From contig OZ038487.1 in the NCBI GenBank assembly GCA_964036315.1, forward strand, positions 49,578,659-49,642,658: DNA of 64,000 nt, given 5' to 3'. The position numbers were made by a program, and so were the translations under genes. Of the stretch, positions 1 through 10,029 are shown in pieces (positions within the stretch are counted from its first letter, which is position 1; the number at the start of each line of letters is the position of its first letter). The notes below the pieces were generated by a model that was given only the letters and a program-made list of their open reading frames with translations, did no database searches and was not told the origin of the DNA. The stretch comes from Acanthosepion esculentum (taxonomy: Eukaryota; Mollusca; Cephalopoda; Sepiida; Sepiidae).

Positions 1-58
1 TGAAGGTGAATTTTAGCGTGTTTACTTTTAGATTTAGATAAACACACAGTGACTGACA
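1..58. repeat. Fragment of SINE-E flank repeat
   Basis: About 55 bp match, with a few differences, the sequence at 31650-31704, which lies next to the tRNA-like SINE-E head there. Both contain 'ggtgaattttag' and 'ataaacacacagtgac'. The window edge cuts this copy. A short (TA)n run follows at about 89-107. Confidence 0.6.
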
Positions 59-129
59 GTGACTCAATTCTGCTGAAGAGTCATGCAATATATATATATA
101 TATATATCTAAGCCAAAATATTAAACCAT

Positions 130-1130
130 ATAACACCATATCTAATTAATAGTTATTGTATCTCTACAGATGATTTCTTTCAGATCTTACACAAGTCCAA
201 TCAATCAAATTCTTGCATTGAAAACTTATTTGTCTCATTATATGAAAACATTTACAACCCCCGCCTCCCTTCCTCCACTTGAAATTAAACTGAACATTTT
301 ATCAAAAGTGTCATGTAGTACTAAAGTTTCCTTTTATAATCAGTGGTAATTTTTTTTCATATATACTCACGTATTCATTATGAGTTCCCCTCTTGGTCCT
401 TGTTTTTATATATATGAAAGAGAAACAGAAATACCACATATTTTAATGTTATTAATGCCATAAAATGAGTTAAAATATTTCAAATAGCAAAATTAAAGTT
501 AATTTGGTTGTGGGGGTATAATTGTGAGGCAAGTGGAGTGATTTACATAGGAGCCCCGATTCACTCAGATTTCAGCGGCAGTTGGAATTTTTATTCTAAA
601 ACTTTTGTATTCACTATCTTCAGTTGAGGCCTGTTCCAAACATCATACTCTTTATTCATCTCAGCTGGTGAAATATGAGAAAATATTTCAAGAAATAGAT
701 GGGATGGGTTGCCCCACCCCACATTCCATTTTTAAACTGCTTACCTTGTTTCAAGCACAGAACATCCATATAATGAAATGTACTCATAACTGTACAGACA
801 TATTATGCACTTGTATACACATGACATGTGTATTTATATACACTAGAGATGACTTAATAATCTGTTCAAAATTGTATACGTAAATATGTAACTACAAAAG
901 ATAAAGAATACCTCTTTACATAATGATGTAAATTTACTTATGAATACTTATGCGTAATTATATCGTTTGAACATATTATCTTAAGAGATTTTATTTACAT
1001 TTGTCACATTTTTGTTATAATTTGACATACTTACCAACACACATGCATCGGCATAAAACCTTTTACTCAAAACAGCAAGGACCAAACAATTTACAAATTG
1101 GAGTTTTTTTTGTTTTTTTTTTACTAATTG
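130..1130. other. No gene seen; unique-looking AT-rich DNA
   Basis: I recognise no coding motif, repeat family or RNA here. An open frame of 92 codons (605-883) uses a TTG start and has no recognisable domain or splice signals, so it is treated as chance. Confidence 0.5.
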
Positions 1131-1860
1131 TTCACCTCATAAAGTGTTACTAAATTGTTCACCTCAAGAGTGTTACTAAATGAGGTAGTTGCATGAACAT
1201 AAGAGGAGGAGGTGAGAAGTGCATATTATAAGGCAATGTAGGAAAGTTAACAGCTGACTCTGGATTGAAGTGATTGAGGAAGCATCCTCTTGGGAGTCTG
1301 TTCCACAAAGTAGCAGTTCTTGGGAAGGAGCTGTCTGAATGCAACTACCTTCTTCAGTCAGTTATGGGCAATGTGCGATACATGCTTAAGCAATCATGTA
1401 TCTATCAATACATGACTGACAAAGCAGATTTTTTCCCACAGTAGGTTGCCATTTCTTTCTGTGGTAGACCAGTTGCCATCCAAGGCTACAGAACCCGGTC
1501 TGTCTTGTTATTTACCCATAGCTGGGGAGAGAAGAAGAGGATTTATACCTTTCCTAAGGGTATTAGCATGTAAGTGAATGTAATGGATTCGACTGGAATT
1601 TGAACTCGACTCCCTGGTTCCTCAATCCGAGCCACTATCCATTACTCCACCTAAGTCTCCTTTCTGAAAAATCGACCCTGGTGAGATTTGAACCTGAGTC
1701 TCATGGTCAGAAAGCGACTTACTAATGGAATATGAAGAGAATGCAGATGATTCATCAGAGTTTATGTGGCATAACAGGTCTTACTTGTGAAGGTCTGATC
1801 TGATGGAACTAATGAATGTAGCTTGTCAGAACTGTGGCAGTGGATTTTAGAATATGGTAA
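1131..1860 (-). pseudogene. Non-LTR retrotransposon family 2, 3' end, split by a SINE
   Basis: On the minus strand 1351-1159 encodes the C-terminal block 'SFPRTATLWNRLPRGCF', typical of reverse transcriptase ORF ends in the Jockey/CR1/I group. Homology to the same family resumes at about 1740-1860 ('tgaaggtctgatctgatgg', also seen at 3128 and 19973). The two pieces are separated by about 385 bp of tRNA-related SINE sequence, so this is a LINE relic broken by a later insertion. It has no intact frame. Confidence 0.6.
1395..1652 (-). repeat. tRNA-related SINE (SINE-D), inserted in LINE family 2
   Basis: It shares its whole length with 9715-9960 and, in the other orientation, 23098-23350. In sense order: a tRNA-like head with a B-box-like 'gagttcaaattcc' motif, a body with 'aaatacccttgggaaaggt' and 'cccagctatgggtt', then a distinct 3' part ending near 'tcagtcatgtat'. 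A second tRNA-like segment follows at about 1668-1730 (minus), with a B-box 'ggttcaaatctc'. Confidence 0.7.
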
Positions 1861-2049
1861 TATAGGAACTTTACATTAGGCATGACAAGAAAATCTTTCT
1901 TCTTTCCCTATTTTTAGTCTCAAAAGACAAAAAGAAAACCTGTCAAAAGATAACAAAAATATTCATGTGTATCTGTATACGTGGTATTCAGAGTCTCTGT
2001 GCAGTCGAGATTTTTAATGCTTTTTCTAATATTTAATTGATTGATTCAT

Positions 2050-2395
2050 TCATTCCTTTTTATGTTTTATCAACCCTTGGCAGGTTATTTAAAGCCAGGA
2101 AATATTTTATATCGTAAGAATGTTTTTTTTTTGGGTGGGGTATAATAATGATTTAGTGATACAAGTTTTACTAATTAATCCATAGCTAGGGAGATACGGG
2201 TATTTGTACATAACAGTTATTGAAACTCAGCTCTCCGATTAACAATTCCAAGCCATTATCCATTACATCACTTGCGCATCTAAGCACTTGATATTCTCAA
2301 GTGCTCACACATCTATGTACTGACCAAGCTCAATGTTACTTAACTTCAGTGATTCTAAAAGAACCAAAGTTTTCAACATGATGTGTCTGTAAACT
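2050..2395 (-). repeat. 5S-tRNA composite SINE (SINE-A)
   Basis: Minus strand. A diverged 5S-rRNA-like head (about 2281-2392) is followed by the SINE-D-like tRNA-related body and the tail 'ggctttaaataacctgcc', 'gttgataaaacat'. The 5S part keeps the pattern 'aagttaagtaacattgagc...ggtcagtaca'. It is a degenerate copy. About 2400-2830 downstream holds nothing I recognise. Confidence 0.65.
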
Positions 2396-2839
2396 TTACA
2401 CAGAGTACAAATGAAATAGTATTTATTCTAAATCCAATATATTCAGTTAGGGGAATGCTAATTTGCAACATAGTCATCTCCTTTTGGAAACCAACTATTA
2501 ATATATTCTATTAACTTCACTGAACATATTCTGCAGGGGTACAAAGACACTTACATATGTGAAGTAATACAAAGACATGAAAATTCTGTATGGTTGCTCT
2601 CATTGCAACGTAGGACCTAACCGTCTCGATGATTGCAGTACTCTTATGTATGGCTAGCCAAATCAACAAAAATTTCATGTTCAAAATTTCTATCGAACGA
2701 CTTTGTACAATATATTTCAAAGAAATAAAATATAAATAAAAAATGGCATAAATGTTTTATAATGATAATATTATTAAAATATTAAAAACAATTTAAAAAA
2801 AAATCCTTTTAAATTTCCTCAAAGCCATCAAAATCCAAG

Positions 2840-3600
2840 TCTTAACCTTTTCTTTTTTTATACACCCTATACAAGGCTCTGGGGCCCTCCCATGGTCGAG
2901 TTTTACAGAGTAAGAGATACAGCTTATGCAGACATGTATAGAAGATAACGGTTAACCCTAGATGTGAACAGGCTAAGAGTGTGCTGATCACAAGCAGCCT
3001 CTTCAGAGTCGGTTCCACAAGGCAGCGGTTCATGGGCAGAATCAGCTTTAGTGGAATTTACATCTTACCATAGGGATATAAAAGGAATGATGGTGGTTTG
3101 CTACAATGGCATGGAGGGTCTTTGCCGTGAAGGTTAGGACTGATGGAACTAAAGGGTGTACTTCATCTGAGCCCTCGCCATGGAAATAGTGAAAGAGCAG
3201 TTAGAGGCTTGTGATATCTCATCTGTGAGAAAGAGGTTGCAGAGTGGAAAATAATTGGTCACCTACAAGGATGCAGAGGCACTTTCAGATTCTATTAAGA
3301 ATGGAAAGTGAAGACTGAGCAGCTCCTGTCCATTTTTTGGCCAGATCTGGCTCTTGTAAAGGTAGAGGATAGTAGGAGTCAGGTACTTACTGGAGCAGTA
3401 CAGGGAACTTATTTTTCCAGCATCTTTAGTAATGGATTATATGTACGAGTTCCACAATGTCTGGGTTGAATTTAAGTCCCAATAAGTGCTCTAGGCATGG
3501 GTTCTCCCTGAGGAAACATCTATTCATCATGATTGCTGAAAGTTCAGAGTTCTATCAGTGATGGTGAAAAGTTACGAGTTTGGTCTTTGAGACATTGCAT
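2840..3600 (-). pseudogene. Non-LTR retrotransposon family 2, 3' region
   Basis: Minus strand. 3033-2842 encodes 'NRCLVEPTLKRLLVISTLLACSHLGLTV', a shifted reading of the family block 'ALWNRLPRGCFPDHYNLN...LFKSRVN'. The homology extends upstream to about 3600 in parallel with 19690-20160 and 23845-24610. The 3' terminus is the family's usual 'ttgtacaaggctc'-like end, here 'tatacaaggctctggggcc'. Frameshifts and stops throughout. Confidence 0.7.
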
Positions 3601-3815
3601 GTGACCAGCCAATTTTTTTCCCCAGGAAAAACATCCCAATGGGGAAAAGTCAGTTTAAAAAAATATTCCACTTACTACTAAAATATTTTTGTGTAAAACT
3701 TTGCATTTTTACGGTTGATTTGCATGGTGTGGGGGAGGGTGTTGTGTCCCCACTGTATTATATAGTTGAGTCCTAACTTATATAGTGAAATCACTCATAG
3801 GCACAGTAATGCAGT

Positions 3816-4107
3816 GTGTAAATCACTCTTTGGAGTGGTTTGTAACATATTTATCATCTCTCAGTTGTGACTCTGTCCCTTTGACAGAGTTGCAACTGAG
3901 GAAAATTATACCAAGAGGTGCTGAGGAACTATGCCCTCTCATTACACAAGTGAGAGGGATCGGTGCTCACACTGAGGCCAGCACAATCAACTGTTGTGGG
4001 GGCTGCAGGCAATTTTTGTTCCTAGTCCGGGTGTACGCGCTCGGGTCCCCACCTTAAAATAGACCTTGTTTCGCAACTCGTCTTAGTGGGGAGATAGAGT
4101 AAATACC
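3816..4107. mobile_element. 292-bp GC-richer insertion with 18-bp target duplications
   Basis: The flanks 3798-3815 and 4108-4125 are the same 18 bases with one mismatch (both contain 'cacagtaatgcagt'). The insert is clearly richer in G+C than its surroundings and holds two strong stem-loops: 'ctcagttgtgactctgtc' against 'gacagagttgcaactgag' (3859-3900) and 'ccctctca' against 'tgagaggg' (about 3934-3959). A 90-codon open frame crosses it but matches nothing I know. A long target duplication suggests LINE-mediated retroposition, perhaps of a structured RNA, though I see no poly-A tail and no tRNA, 7SL or 5S similarity. Confidence 0.6.
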
Positions 4108-4241
4108 TAGACACAGTAATGCAGTATTAGAATACTGAAGATCTCAAGCTATTCACTTTTTTTTTTCTTTAATTTTAATCAGCTTCATCAAATTAAATTT
4201 CTTGAATAATGTGTTGATTTCCTGGTTAAAATATGGTTTAC

Positions 4242-4383
4242 TATTTTCTGCAAATGTCACCATTCTTTGGAAACTATTTTCTGCAAATTTCACCATTCTT
4301 TGGAAACTATTTTCTGCAAATGTCACCATTCTTTGGAAACTATTTTCTGCAAATTTCACCATTCTTTGGAAACTATTTTCTGC
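4242..4383. repeat. 33-bp minisatellite, four units plus a partial
   Basis: The unit is 33 bp ('tattttctgcaaatgtcacc' and 13 more bases). Units alternate between 'aaatgtc' and 'aaatttc', so the real period is a 66-bp dimer. Because 33 is divisible by three, several frames stay open and give 11-residue protein repeats; these are by-products, not genes. Confidence 0.95.
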
Positions 4384-4455
4384 CCTTTCTTCTGTACACT
4401 TATTTATCTATGCATAAAACCTCAGACATTTTTTCACATGCAATACCAAAATAGA

Positions 4456-4844
4456 TTTGGTTTCGTTTCGTTTGTTTTACAGCATATCAACATCAATGGG
4501 TTATTTAATGCCGACAAAATTTATTTTGCTGCTAATATTTTGTTTTTGTCAAAAATCTATTTCTGGTAATAGTTTTTCTTTTCTAAAAAAAGTTAAGGCT
4601 AGTAATAGTTTTTTACAAAGTATTTCTGGTATTAAAACCTATTTTTACACTTTCATAGTGTTTTTACCACAGTTTCAGGGTTAACTGTTTGCCCATAGCT
4701 GGGACCCTGACAGGTACTACCACCCCGGGTGGACCTGAGAACACCAGCAATTCTCAAAACCTCCTGATCAGAGGCCTTGCTGTTGGACATAGTTTATCGT
4801 CTTACCCAGGACATGGATGTAGTTTATCGTCATACCCAGGACGG
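4456..4844 (-). mobile_element. SINE-C copy with exact 11-bp target duplication
   Basis: The flanks 4445-4455 and 4845-4855 are both 'accaaaataga', which fixes the element at 389 bp. On the minus strand it starts 'ccgtcctgggtatgac', has two head units containing 'gataaactac', a body with 'ggtccacc' and 'ggtcccagctatgggca', and ends in 'ggcattaaataacccat...gttgatatgctgtaaaac' plus a CAAA/CGAAA-rich tail. The tail marks the sense strand as minus. Confidence 0.85.
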
Positions 4845-4859
4845 ACCAAAATAGACATT

Positions 4860-5870
4860 TACCAAGTACAATAATATGGTAAACTATCAAAGTAAGGAAG
4901 AATATAACTTTCATAAAACACTGATGAAAAAAATTATTTTTTAAACATGTATGATGATGATAATTTCCCTTTATTGCATGGGTGTATTTTCATTTTAATT
5001 TGAAATTTTAGTGAACCAAGTAAAATTAAATATAAAATGAGAATAAAAATAAAATATAAAAATAATAAAAATAAAAACGTACAAACAAATAGAAAAGAAT
5101 TCAAATTAAAACAAAACATTTGGCTTCTCTTAAAATCCCTATATCTTTTTTTATCTTTCTCTCTATATATTTCTAATTTTTTTTGCTCCTCCCCAGCAAA
5201 AAAAAAAAAACATTTGTCTCTGCTACAGCCCTGATAGGGCAGACTCTCCACACATATCAACCAGCTTAGATATTCCAACACAAATATTTGGTGTTCAAAT
5301 CCATATAAATGATTTTCAAGACAAACAAGCACTACTTGGGAGAATGAAAACCTAAAATATTTCATCAAGCAAGGCAGATTCTAGTACTTTGAAAGTTTCC
5401 ATTAACTCTACAGAATAAATATCCTTAAGACTTAATGTCTTTGTTGATAAAGATTGTAGTCTTTATCTTTGCTGGATTCTAAAAATAAATTGACTAACAT
5501 AAAGACAAATATGCCGCCCACATCCAAAGTAATAAAGCAAAGAATTTTTTTCAAAAGAGAAGATGCCAGAAATGCAAGAAATATCATGCTCTTTGAAGTT
5601 ACAATAAAATGAGAATGAGCCAAAAAGAAAAATAAAGATGGTAACATTTGCAGCCCCAGAAAAATGTAACAAAAGAATTAGGTGAGGTTAATTCCAGCCA
5701 GTTAATATATTTTTTGAATTCCAGGTCCTGAAGGGACATGGACAATCATAGTTCTCTACAAATTTCTATTCTTTATTGTCTGCAAATTGCCATGATTTCT
5801 TCAGAAAGATAGCAGAGTGGTTTCCTATTATCTTATACACAGTTTGTAATTCAAAGTTGTTCTTTTGATA
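4860..5870. other. No gene seen; A/T-rich low complexity
   Basis: Mostly A-rich or T-rich DNA. The 144-codon minus-strand frame at 4934-5368 is dominated by Phe, Leu, Ile and Lys from poly-A/T tracts and has no domain. Nothing else is supportable. Confidence 0.5.
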
Positions 5871-5874
5871 AAAG

Positions 5875-5970
5875 CTTTAGCAGAAAAGTGAATGTAACAG
5901 ACAAAGCCAGGACTCCAATTCCATTTCCTGTGCCAATAACTGTTATACCACCCTCACCTTCCATCTATAA
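5875..5970 (-). repeat. SINE-A/D body fragment
   Basis: 'gtgaatgtaacagacaaagc' and the following 'ctccaattccatttcctg' and 'actgttataccacc' match, on the minus strand, the tRNA-like head of SINE-A/D. Confidence 0.4.
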
Positions 5971-5984
5971 TATTCTTCTTTTAT

Positions 5985-6445
5985 GTGCGATTTCTCTTCA
6001 GGGTGTTGGCAATAATGGCTCTCCACAATTTCCTATACTTTGTAGTTTTTAATAAATTTTATCTTATTGCTATCTCTCCCAAACCTTGCTCTGCTATCTA
6101 TTCACTCAAGCTCTACAGGTAGGTTATGTGTTGCTTTCATCTGTCTCTCTTACCTTCAAACTGTCCTGTGAGTATCAAATTTTCCAAGCCCGCTTTCCTC
6201 ATTGTGTGCTCTAGAAAGTTCAACTGTCTTGTCCTGATTTTAAGTATAAATGTCCTTTTTGTGGCCATTGTCTCTAGAACATTGTTCTTGCACACATGTT
6301 CAGTCCATGGTATTCACACCATCCTTTTGTAAAACAGTTCATGAATATTATGTTAAAATCTTTCTCTCTCTTAATCTTTTTATTTTAGTAATTATTGAAT
6401 TAATTCCTGACTTTAGCAATCCCTTTATCCTTAATTCTTAATGCA
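5985..6445 (-). pseudogene. RTE-type LINE, 3' ORF end
   Basis: Read on the minus strand, it is the same C-terminal region as 18910-19640 and 48330-49030, with degenerate forms of 'EKMETKRTLILRI', 'LTGQ.EGKR' and 'RATKDRKLWRAMIANVLK'. These motifs are what I associate with RTE-clade reverse transcriptase ORF ends. It is stop-ridden and 5'-truncated. Confidence 0.65.
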
Positions 6446-6598
6446 TAACATGACGACTAAATACTGAGGCTAATGTCAGAAAGATTTAGTTTGTAATTCA
6501 CGTAAATTATGAAAACATTGCAAGAAACAGACAATGTAAAGACAAAGTGGGCAACAGTAAGAAAAACCTAATTGAGCTCATTCTGAAATACTACTAGA

Positions 6599-6600
<2 letters not shown>

Positions 6601-6638
<38 letters not shown>
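6601..6638. repeat. (TA)n microsatellite
   Basis: Pure TA array to the left of a long hairpin; a second TA array at about 6822-6848 abuts the hairpin on the right. Confidence 0.98.
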
Positions 6639-6641
<3 letters not shown>

Positions 6642-6689
6642 ATTTCTCAAAGTTAACTTTTAGAGAAGACAATATTTATAAATAAATGA

Positions 6690-6819
6690 AATAAGAAAAC
6701 AGTAACTGCTGATGCGTTTCATCCAATGCAGACTTTTTCAAAGCAAGAAACAAAAAAGAAACTTGCTTTGAAAAAGTCCGCATTGGACGAAACGCGTCAG
6801 CAGTTACTGTTTTCTTATT
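6690..6819. repeat. Hairpin with 61-bp arms
   Basis: 6690-6750 and 6759-6819 are inverted copies with about five differences, separated by 8 bases. The arms carry 'cagtaactgctgatgcgttt' and its complement. It sits between TA arrays, as do other palindromes in the window (31224-31391, 36656-36759, 53521-53777). Probably a terminal inverted structure of a mobile element; Penelope-like ends are one candidate. Confidence 0.9.
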
Positions 6820-6859
6820 GTCATATATATATATATATATATTATATATGCTAATTTTA

Positions 6860-7440
6860 ACTTTGATCAAGATGGCTGATGTTAACCTACAGTTGCAAGG
6901 AGAGCAACTCACTGCACATTCTTGGTCTCTCGTTTTCCACTGAAATGAAGTGATACAATTATGTTGAATCAATTGTTAAGTCTGCTGTTAGGAAAGTAGC
7001 TTTCTACTTTAATGAATGCATTGAATATTGCTGCCACATCTAGAAAAGAAGAAGCTACAACATTATCAGTCCTGACAGCTCAACTTCAGTCATTTTCCCT
7101 CTGCTTTTCTATAAATATTTCAACAGTAATTTTTCTGATGAGCTTTTGTTGTTTGTACTTCAACATCACAAATTTAAGTGCGACACTAGATTGGTAGCTA
7201 GATCATAATTTCACTGTTGAAATAGCTAGTTGTAATCATAAGTTCTGTTGCTACACTCCTGCACTTCTCGAGTGTTAAACCAGCTTTCCTGTTAACTTTT
7301 GATATTCAGAAATTTAAATACAATGTCAATCATCATCTTCTGTCTCTTTGAATCTTGTTCTTTTATTGTCCTCTCTGTTTCTTTCACTTTCAGTAAACCA
7401 TTACATTGGAGAGGCCTTTTATTTTTTTTACCTGAGGTGA
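6860..7440 (+). pseudogene. Non-LTR retrotransposon family 3, 3' end
   Basis: Homologous to 17345-17770, 39050-39480 and 60005-60650. Degenerate readings of 'YNYVESIVKSAVRKVAF', 'LCFSINISTVIFLMSF' and 'DTRLVARS' occur in shifting frames, ending near the family 3' tail 'ggtgaaatgacttaaaa' (7436-7452). No intact ORF. Confidence 0.65.
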
Positions 7441-7559
7441 AATGACTTAAAACAAAAAAAAAACAAAACAAAGTGTGAATTTTGATATATTTGATTTAAA
7501 AATCCTACCCATGATATTACATATTTACAGAAATAGTTTAATGATAATTAGATGACAGC

Positions 7560-7640
7560 TACTAAAAAATCTATACCAAAATACTAGTATCAACCTTGAC
7601 TGGCTCTTGAGTCTTGGATTGTAAATTTACAGGTAACAAG
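7560..7640 (+). repeat. LINE family 2, extreme 3' end
   Basis: 'ttgactggctcttgagtctt' matches the family 2 terminus, as at 8610-8640 ('ttgagtggctctcgaatctt'). Only the tip remains. Confidence 0.45.
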
Positions 7641-7709
7641 TTAAAGATCTTCTTGATAAGGGGAATTTCCCTTCATCAAATTAAGGATTTCCATCATTCT
7701 TCCTTTTAA

Positions 7710-8405
7710 ATGTCATGTCCCTTCAGCATGTGGATGACCACAACTCTCCACAGTTGTCTTTTGTTACTTTAAATAAGTATGGATTCTTTACCATCCTTCT
7801 TTATCATTCGTGTGCCATCTATTCACGAAAACTCATTAAGTAGATTACTTGTTGTTTCTCCTGCTTTCATCATGTTCTGTGAGTATTAAGTTTTCCAGGA
7901 TTTCTTTTCACACTGTGTTCCAGAAATTTCAGCTGTCTTTTTCTGGTTGTAAGCATGTTTCCTTGTAGCTCCTATTTTCCTTAAAACTTCCTCATAGTGC
8001 ACATTTTATATCCATGGTATTCTCATCATTTATCAGCAGAACAACATTCTATCACATCAAGCCTCCTCTTCATTTGTTTAGCATTCACTGGCACATGGGG
8101 GATAGATATAACATTGCAATTCAGTACTTTTTTTCCTTTGTTTCTACATTCAGCTATAGTACCACATTTCTTTTGTTTTTGAGCCTCTTCTTCATCTGTC
8201 TAAAAAAAAAAAAGGATAATATATTTGTCACTTTAATCCTCTTTTCTCTATGTTAAGAGATTGTCCACTCTTCATTGCCACATAGGAGATTAGATATTAC
8301 ATAGCAATACACCACTAGAGACAATCTAATAAAATTTCTATATCTTATTCCTTAGTTATTGGAAATTCCTATCTACCTTTGGATTTCTGTGTCACATTTT
8401 CCACT
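7710..8405 (-). pseudogene. RTE-type LINE, 3' ORF region
   Basis: Minus strand. It includes a readable 'CYVISNLLCGNEEWTIS' (about 8310-8258), which corresponds to 'CYVISVLLYGSECWTIS' in better copies, and the downstream C-terminal region to 7710. A partial internal duplication seems present because the 'stop before Trp-Thr-Ile' block and the adjacent block recur at 8040-8110. Broken frames. Confidence 0.6.
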
Positions 8406-8429
8406 ACCTGTTGCTACCCTACCCAGATA

Positions 8430-8650
8430 GCAAGGAGGAATTCTACTCAGGCTGATTTTCCTCAAAAACTGTTCTTTTTGTGGAACAGACTCTGTGACGG
8501 CTTCCCTAAAAAAAATTAATCTTAACCTCTTCAAGTCATTTATCTTCACATTCTTCATTTCTTACTACCAAATTTCATTCACCATAGCTATTTTAACAGC
8601 AACTATCTACCTTGAGTGGCTCTCGAATCTTGTATTGAATGAACTTTAGT
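8430..8650 (+). pseudogene. LINE family 2, 3' end
   Basis: Plus strand: 'CGTDSVTASLKKINLNLFKSFIF' in the frame parallel to the family's 'LWNRLPRGCFPDHYNLNLFKS', ending in the terminus 'ttgagtggctctcgaatctt'. It abuts the RTE fragment on its left in the opposite orientation. Confidence 0.55.
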
Positions 8651-8659
8651 ACATAAATT

Positions 8660-9150
8660 CCTTTCTTTTTTTTTTTTTTTTAAACTTGTTTGATTTTGAT
8701 GTCCCTAATATATAGCTTACACCTTGGGCGGTGTCTTTTACCGGCATGCATTCCGCCTGTTTTCTTACAGGCAATGGTTAGTCTTGAAAATACAAATAAG
8801 GTTATGGTTTTGGGTGGCAAATATCCAGCTGCATTATTTTAAGTTTGAATGACAGACTTTGACATTTATTTTTATCCCTGAACTTGTGAGAGAGAGAGAG
8901 AGAAGTGGCTCTTTCTGCTTCAAAACATCTTTCTCAGCAGGAAGATTCATTAGCGTCTACCCAAAATTGAAAATAGATTGCAATTGCAGTTTTAGGCTGC
9001 TTTATAGATAGTTTCTTGAGATATGGTAATTGTTCAAGAGTTTTATCTTACTTTTGATCTTAGAAGATAGAAACCAAAAAAGAAAACCTGAAAACAAGAG
9101 GATACACAAACTATTCGGTAAAACAAATGGAGTAAAGTATAATTTGTTGG
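8660..9150. other. No gene seen; small hairpins
   Basis: Contains a (GA)n run near 8888-8903 and a small stem-loop 'gcctgt-tttctt-acaggc' (about 8756-8773) next to the GC-richer stretch 'accttgggcggtgtc'. Origin not recognised. Confidence 0.4.
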
Positions 9151-9570
9151 TTTATTAACATCCTATGTTTTTGAGGAGGTTGTAGGCACCGGTATGAAAA
9201 GAAATGGATAAATTTTCATAGACTGATTAAAGGTGTTGTCAATATGAGTGGGGAAAAATGGGGAAGAGAAACAGAAGAATATAGATGTTGAGGGAATGAG
9301 AAAAGAGTGTTCGGAGTGAAATGAAACAATGAGGGAGACCCTAAAAGGACGAGTAAATGAGGTAGAAAGAAAGGAAGGTGTAAAAGAGAAAAGGATTATG
9401 AAAAGAAAGAAGAAATTAGAGTAAGAGAAAGAAAGAGAAAAGAAGGAAATGAGAGAAAATAAGAATGAGTAGGTGGAGGAAGAAAGCAAAAAAGAGAAAC
9501 AGTTTGAAAGAGAATATATAAGAGGGTGTTGTAAAGTTTCTACTCCTTGTATTTGTTTTGTCATTTAATT
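9150..9570. repeat. Purine-rich low-complexity tract
   Basis: The plus strand is almost entirely GA/A-rich, which leaves a 133-codon minus-strand frame of mostly Ser, Phe and Leu. Such F/S-rich readings also occur over purine tracts at 11300-11450 and 18190-18480 and are not evidence of coding. Confidence 0.8.
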
Positions 9571-9573
9571 TTT

Positions 9574-9664
9574 TTAAATCATTTCTATCATTTCCTCCCA
9601 TTTCTATCAATACCACACCTTCCAGGTGTGATATGATAGAAATGGGAAGAAAAGATTTAAAAAA
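9574..9664. repeat. Imperfect palindrome
   Basis: The core 'cacacct-tcc-aggtgtg' (9614-9630) is flanked by inverted 'cccatttctatca'/'tgatagaaatggg' and 'tttaaatc'/'gatttaaa'. Possibly a small inverted-repeat element. Confidence 0.75.
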
Positions 9665-9714
9665 AGGTAGGAAAAATAAAAAACGGAAGAAGATAATACA
9701 GACTGAAAGGTAAT

Positions 9715-9960
9715 CCTGTATCTTTCGATACATGACTGATGAGGCAGATTTTTCCCCGCATTAGGTTGCCATTTCTTTCTACAGTAGACTGGTTGTCAAC
9801 CAAGGCTAAAGAACCCAGTCTGTCCTGCTATTCAACCCATATCTGAGAGGAGAAGAGATAGGTATTTGTGCATAAGTGAACCTAATGAACTTGACTGGAA
9901 TTTGAACTGAGCTCTCCAAGTTCTCATTCTGAGCCAATATCCGTTACACCACAATGCACA
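9715..9960 (-). repeat. SINE-D copy
   Basis: Minus strand, near full length: tRNA-like head with 'ctcagttcaaattccagtc', body 'aatgg...cagtctactgtag', and the 3' end 'tcagtcatgtatcg'. A good reference copy for the family, along with 23098-23350. Confidence 0.75.
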
Positions 9961-10029
9961 TAGAAAGTAGTTAGACTTAAGCTCAACTTAGACCTCAAGT
10001 GGAATCCATACATAAAATCCATTGTTAAA

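Noticed and set aside
4934..5368. 144-codon ORF on the minus strand
   Set aside because: Phe/Leu/Ile/Lys-rich reading of poly-A/T DNA with a TTG start.
9163..9564. 133-codon membrane-like ORF on the minus strand
   Set aside because: Ser/Phe/Leu-rich translation of a purine tract; no domain, no splice or promoter context.
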